Part shown: piece after piece, positions 60,372 to 64,000 of the stretch
Numbering within the stretch: the stretch's first letter is position 1
Layout of the letters: each line of letters begins with the position of its first letter
NCBI GenBank assembly: GCA_016712885.1
Contig: JADJQF010000004.1
Location: 372,001-436,000, forward strand
Source: Candidatus Flexicrinis proximus
Lineage (GTDB): Bacteria; Chloroflexota; Anaerolineae; Aggregatilineales; Phototrophicaceae
DNA length: 64,000 bases
Direction: 5' to 3'
Notes under the pieces: generated by a model
The model's input: only the letters and a program-made list of their open reading frames with translations
Database searches by the model: none
Told to the model about the DNA's origin: nothing
Translations under genes and position numbers: made by a program

Positions 60372-61376
60372 CTATATGTCCGACGTAATATTCGGACTTC
60401 CTACGGATGTGTCGGAGAACTTGTGACACTTCACGAGCACATCGTCAACTCGTATTTCGGATGGAACCACGCCTTTACAGATATCCATGACATCAGGACA
60501 GCGGCCCGCAAATTTACAACCCTGCCTCAGGTACTCGTCCTGCTCCAGTTCAGCAAGTTTGACCAATGTGGTCCAGCGCCTGTTGGGATCCGCTTCGGGG
60601 ATGGACTCGCGTAGAAGCTTTGAATACGGATGCCTGGGATTCATCAATACCTGTTCGACAGACCCCATTTCAACAATGTTGCCGCGGAACATGATGGCGA
60701 TACGGTCGCTGACGTAATATGCGGTCGCCAAGTCATGGGTGATATAGAGGATGCTCACTCCCAGTTCGTCCCGGAGCTGCTTGAACAAATTGACAATCGA
60801 CATGCGCAGGGAGGCATCGACCATCGAAACCGGCTCATCGGCGATCAGGAGTTTCGGGTCCGTGACAAGCGCCCGGGCAATCGAGATGCGCTGAAGCTGT
60901 CCGCCCGAGAATTCACTCGGATATTTCCCGGCAAATTCCTTATAGGTCAAGCCTACGAGGCGCAGCTTTTGATCGATTCGATCAACAGCATCCTGTTTTG
61001 AACTCGCCAGCCGGAAGTTGTGTACGGTCTCGTGAAAATAGGAATCAACTGTACGAAGTGGGTTGAAGGTGCTGAACGGATCCTGAAAGATCGCTTGCAC
61101 GCCTGAAGTGAGCCACGCCCTCTCCTTACGGTTGTGCAATTTACCGTTGTGGATAATTGTCCCAGAGGTGGCTTCTTCGAACCCGATGATGATTTTCGCT
61201 GTGGTCGTTTTCCCGCAGCCGCTTTCGCCCGCCAAAGTGAAGATTTCAGCCGGTTTGATATAAAAGCTCACATGGTCTACGGCAGTAAGTGTGATTCTTG
61301 CGAGTATATTGCCTTGCGAAAACCGTTTGGTCAGATCGTTTACTTCAAGCAGCTTATCCATGTTTTTCTTCTTCAA
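60372..61376 (-). CDS. Opp/Dpp-type ABC transporter ATPase (OppF-like)
   Basis: 334 residues. Walker A LAGESGCGKTTT, signature FSGGQLQRISIARAL, Walker B LLIADEPVSMVDASLR, H-loop ILYITHDLATAYYV. The C-terminal extension has the oligopeptide-type motif NPRHPYSKLLRESIPEADP and the cysteine-containing CKFAGRCPDVMDICKG, features that in Opp/Dpp ATPases bind an Fe-S cluster or structural metal. Its first codons overlap the end of the previous ATPase by 23 bases. Confidence 0.93.
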   Translation of the reverse strand: MKKKNMDKLLEVNDLTKRFSQGNILARITLTAVDHVSFYIKPAEIFTLAGESGCGKTTTAKIIIGFEEATSGTIIHNGKLHNRKERAWLTSGVQAIFQDPFSTFNPLRTVDSYFHETVHNFRLASSKQDAVDRIDQKLRLVGLTYKEFAGKYPSEFSGGQLQRISIARALVTDPKLLIADEPVSMVDASLRMSIVNLFKQLRDELGVSILYITHDLATAYYVSDRIAIMFRGNIVEMGSVEQVLMNPRHPYSKLLRESIPEADPNRRWTTLVKLAELEQDEYLRQGCKFAGRCPDVMDICKGVVPSEIRVDDVLVKCHKFSDTSVGSPNITSDI

Positions 61377-62361
61377 CTAACCAGCAGGCGACTTTGTGGT
61401 TTTCATCCAGTTGTGTAAACGCCGGCATTTTCTCGCGGCAAATATCCTTAACGTGCGGACAGCGCAGGTGGAATGGACAACCCGCAGGCAGGTCTGCCAA
61501 AGAGGGGGGGCTGCCGGGAACACTGTCACGCCTGCTCTTGTCCCCGAACTTGGGCAGGGAATTGATCAGGAATTGGGTATAGGGATGGGCTGGCTTGGCG
61601 AAAATCTTCTCTGTGGTCGCTTCTTCGACGATTTTCCCGGCATACATGATGCCGATCCGGTCCGCGGTGTTGGCGTGTACTCCCATATCGTGGGTGACCA
61701 GGATAATCGTGTTCTTCAGTTCTCTTTGAATATCCTTCAACATCTGGATCACGCCGCGCTGCACCACCACATCCAGTGCCGTAGTCGGCTCATCGCCAAT
61801 CATAATGCGTGGGTTCAACGAAGATGCGAGGGCAATGGTCACGCGCTGGCGCATCCCGCCCGACAACTGGTGGGGATAAACGTCGAGGACGTTTTTGGGT
61901 AGTCCGAGTTCTTGGATTCGCGTCCTGGCCAATTCGAAGATTTCTTCGCGGCTTCGCCCGTAGACGTGGCTGCCAATAAAGTCCTCATATGTCGCCTTTA
62001 TCTTGCGTACCGGATTGAACACGCTCATCGAACCTTGCGGAATATACGAGATGTACTCCATGCGCAGCTTTCGCTTTGCTTCCGCGCTAATCCGGGTGAC
62101 GTCCACTTCACCATCCTGGATACGATAGAAAATCTTGCCGTCAATCAAGCGAAGCGGAGGCACCATTTCGTTGAAAAGTGTCTTCAACAGCGTGGTTTTG
62201 CCGCAGCCGCTTTCGCCCGCGATGCCGTAAATCTCGTTTTCATAGATCTGCAAGTCAACGTCATTGACGGCTTTGACCAGTTTCTGAGTGCCCTGCATTT
62301 CGAGGATGTAGTACGCTTTCAGATGTTCCGTTCGCAGGACGGGTTGTTTCTCTTCTGCCAT
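61354..62361 (-). CDS. Opp/Dpp-type ABC transporter ATPase (OppD-like)
   Basis: 335 residues. Walker A IAGESGCGKTTL, signature LSGGMRQRVTIALAL-like (LSGGMRQRVTIALASS), Walker B IMIGDEPTTALDVVVQ, H-loop IILVTHDMGVHANTADR. The C-terminal HPYTQFLINSLPKFG and CPFHLRCPHVKDICREKMP are typical of OppD. With the other ATPase it forms a heterodimer. The intergenic gap to the upstream permease gene is 12 bases. Confidence 0.94.
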   Translation of the reverse strand: MAEEKQPVLRTEHLKAYYILEMQGTQKLVKAVNDVDLQIYENEIYGIAGESGCGKTTLLKTLFNEMVPPLRLIDGKIFYRIQDGEVDVTRISAEAKRKLRMEYISYIPQGSMSVFNPVRKIKATYEDFIGSHVYGRSREEIFELARTRIQELGLPKNVLDVYPHQLSGGMRQRVTIALASSLNPRIMIGDEPTTALDVVVQRGVIQMLKDIQRELKNTIILVTHDMGVHANTADRIGIMYAGKIVEEATTEKIFAKPAHPYTQFLINSLPKFGDKSRRDSVPGSPPSLADLPAGCPFHLRCPHVKDICREKMPAFTQLDENHKVACWLVEEEKHG

Positions 62362-62373
62362 TTCTGTGTCTCC

Positions 62374-63225
62374 CTACGCGCCAACCCGCTGGATGCGCGT
62401 GCGCGGATCGATGTATTCGCTGATGCTGACCGAAAGCCAGTAGAGTGCGATAAACATAAAGAGCGAAAGAATCACGGGCGTCAAGATCCACCACCAGCGT
62501 CCCAACAGAATAGAGTGGTAGAAGAGCGCCCAGTTCAGCATCGTTCCCAGCGTAGGAATGTTGAGGTTAGATAGTCCAATAAACGCCAACGTTATCTCTA
62601 ACCCGATCGCCCATGACATGTTGTTGATCATCGTCGAGAAGATCAACGGCATGGTAAACGGAATGTATTCTTTCAGTACCAGTTTGATTGTCCCCGTACC
62701 TGAAAGGATGGATGTCATGGTGAAGTCTCGCTCACGCAGGCTTAAAACCATCGAGCGGATCAGACGTGCATCCCATGGCCAGCCGAAAACTGCCAGCATC
62801 AGCCCTAAAGTCACTAGATTCAAATACTGTCTTACCATCATGGCGATCATGACGAACATCAGGAAGAGGGGTATGACCAGCAAACTGTCACCGATAAACA
62901 TCAGCACCCGATCAAGTGCGCCTCCTTTGTATCCGGCAACCATGCCGACCAGAATGGCGATTGTACGTGAAACCAACGCAGAGATGAGCGAGATGATCAA
63001 GGAATTTCGCACAGCGAAGGTGGCCTGCCAGAAGATATCCTGTCCGTTCGAATCGGTACCCAGGAAATGATCAGCCGACGGCTTCATATCTCTGGGGACA
63101 ACATTCCATAACGTTGGATCAAACGGCGAAAAGAAGGACAGCGTGGCCATGACCAGGATAGTCGCAAGTACGATGAAGCTGAAGGTAAAGCGATAGTCTC
63201 GGAACAAATCTCGGAGAAGTCGCAT
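62374..63225 (-). CDS. Opp/Dpp-type ABC transporter permease (OppC-like)
   Basis: 283 residues with six hydrophobic spans. FLGTDSNGQDIFWQATFAVRNSLIISLISALVSRTI is the OppC N-terminal signature, and the inner EAA-like loop is RDFTMTSILSGTGTIKLVLKEYIP. It pairs with the OppB-like permease encoded upstream, 13 bases away. Confidence 0.92.
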   Translation of the reverse strand: MRLLRDLFRDYRFTFSFIVLATILVMATLSFFSPFDPTLWNVVPRDMKPSADHFLGTDSNGQDIFWQATFAVRNSLIISLISALVSRTIAILVGMVAGYKGGALDRVLMFIGDSLLVIPLFLMFVMIAMMVRQYLNLVTLGLMLAVFGWPWDARLIRSMVLSLRERDFTMTSILSGTGTIKLVLKEYIPFTMPLIFSTMINNMSWAIGLEITLAFIGLSNLNIPTLGTMLNWALFYHSILLGRWWWILTPVILSLFMFIALYWLSVSISEYIDPRTRIQRVGA

Positions 63226-63238
63226 ATCACAGGCTTCC

Positions 63239-64000
63239 TTATGTGTATCTTACTCGTGGGTCCAGCAGGGGATATGTGAGGTCGAGGATCAGAATCGCCG
63301 TTGAGATCCCCACGATAGACAAGATGGTGATTCCCATGATCAGGTTGTAATCGCCGTTGATGATGGCTCTAAACAGCAGTGTTCCCAGGCCAGGGTAGCT
63401 AAACACAATCTCGGTAATCAGTGCCCCGCTGAAGATTTGACCAAACGACAGCGCCAGGCCGGTAATTTGCGGAAGTATCGCGTTGCGAATAACGTAATAC
63501 TTCGCGATGCGGTCTTCTGTGACGCCGCCCAGCTTGGCATACTGGACGTAACTTTCCGCATTCACGTTCTGAACCAGCAGCTTCATAATCTGGAAATTGA
63601 CGGCACCACCCAGGACGATCAGCGATAGGGCAGGCAAGGTCGAATGCCAAAGGACATCTTTGATGTACTCCCATGTGAAACTGGGTAGAGCTCCCAGTGA
63701 CGCCCCGCCTGAAATGGGGAACCAGCGCACGACATAGGCAAAAATCAGCAGCAACATGAAGGCGAAGACATAATAGGGCAGCGGTCGGATGACCATCGCG
63801 ACGGCATCCAGGATTCGCGACCATCGTCTACGCGAGTGATAACCGGCCAAGCCGCCAATGATATTTCCGATTATCCATGAGAAGGCGGTTGTCGTCAGCA
63901 GGAGGCCCAGTGTCCAGGGCGCGGCAACCGCAACAAGGTCGTTCACACGTGCGGGGAACTGGAAGAAGGAAACGCCTAGATCACCTTGGGCGAGTCTCAC
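63239..64000 (-). CDS. Opp/Dpp-type ABC transporter permease (OppB-like), 5' partial
   Basis: 253 residues; the start lies beyond the window end. Five hydrophobic spans remain. NLGVSFFQ-type sequence (DLGVSFFQFPARVNDLVAVAAPWTLGLLLTTTA) and the EAA-like loop NVNAESYVQYAKLGGVTEDRIAKYYVIRNAILPQITGLALS are typical of OppB. The expected substrate-binding protein gene would be beyond the window. Confidence 0.92.
   Translation of the reverse strand: MRLAQGDLGVSFFQFPARVNDLVAVAAPWTLGLLLTTTAFSWIIGNIIGGLAGYHSRRRWSRILDAVAMVIRPLPYYVFAFMLLLIFAYVVRWFPISGGASLGALPSFTWEYIKDVLWHSTLPALSLIVLGGAVNFQIMKLLVQNVNAESYVQYAKLGGVTEDRIAKYYVIRNAILPQITGLALSFGQIFSGALITEIVFSYPGLGTLLFRAIINGDYNLIMGITILSIVGISTAILILDLTYPLLDPRVRYT

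Noticed and set aside
1..64000. rRNA, tRNA genes or CRISPR arrays
   Set aside because: I looked for T-arm patterns and regularly spaced short repeats in the gaps and saw none; the only repeats are those listed.

Overview
The window is a bacterial chromosome segment, gene-dense and mostly about 58-62% GC by eye. The style of the proteins suggests Chloroflexota, probably an Anaerolineae-like lineage: a giant multi-GAF hybrid histidine kinase, many secreted proteins with Thr/Pro-rich 'TPTPT' linkers, bacterial SH3/CARDB/PA14/LysM/CAP surface modules, and a CopC-CopD-YtkA fusion. This assignment is inference from gene content; no rRNA or tRNA gene was seen.

Layout. 1-8.2 kb: the giant sensor kinase (5' end outside the window), followed by a small palindromic element inserted between its stop codon and its terminator. 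8.2-16.5 kb: an AlkD-like repair protein, a methyltransferase, an ATGA-coupled pair (PA14/SH3 secreted protein plus an unknown), the copper-type CopC/CopD protein, an S1-domain protein with its own promoter and leader, and a secreted propeller-like protein. 16.7-24.8 kb: ClpC, then a leftward operon for a BMP/nucleoside-type ABC importer (ATPase, an unusually large permease, a second permease) ending in an ABM-fold protein. 25-33.5 kb: glycosyltransferase and FkbM methyltransferase, an ABC exporter, a secreted alpha/beta hydrolase, a HEAT-repeat protein and UvrC.

33.7-41 kb is shaped by duplication. It holds two tandem TAP-like secreted peptidases, then two WD40 lipoprotein-like/secreted genes. 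A direct repeat of about 163 bp and another of about 176 bp show that a unit [3' end of peptidase - WD40 gene - 3' end of ABC ATPase] was tandemly duplicated. The second WD40 gene is itself a two-unit fusion with abrupt changes in base composition. 41-44.6 kb is a five-gene leftward operon: an ECF sigma factor, three ABC-2-like membrane proteins (two sharing a PD-x-(D/E)P-x-LEV motif) and an ABC ATPase; it has no classical anti-sigma factor.

44.8-58.3 kb holds mainly housekeeping genes with some surface and signalling genes: an SH3/CARDB lipoprotein, a 58-residue small protein, CoaX, a YitT-family protein, PlsY, a CAP/LysM protein, methionine aminopeptidase with a DUF952 protein, PriA, a GlsB/YeaQ-type membrane protein, HolA, an alpha/beta hydrolase, a membrane-anchored TIR-domain protein and Ddl. 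58.3-64 kb looks acquired: an IS3-type transposase relic sits at the border of a less GC-rich leftward cluster with a GH39-type glycosidase and an Opp/Dpp-class ABC transporter (two ATPases, two permeases, the last cut by the window end). It probably imports and cleaves plant-type oligosaccharides.
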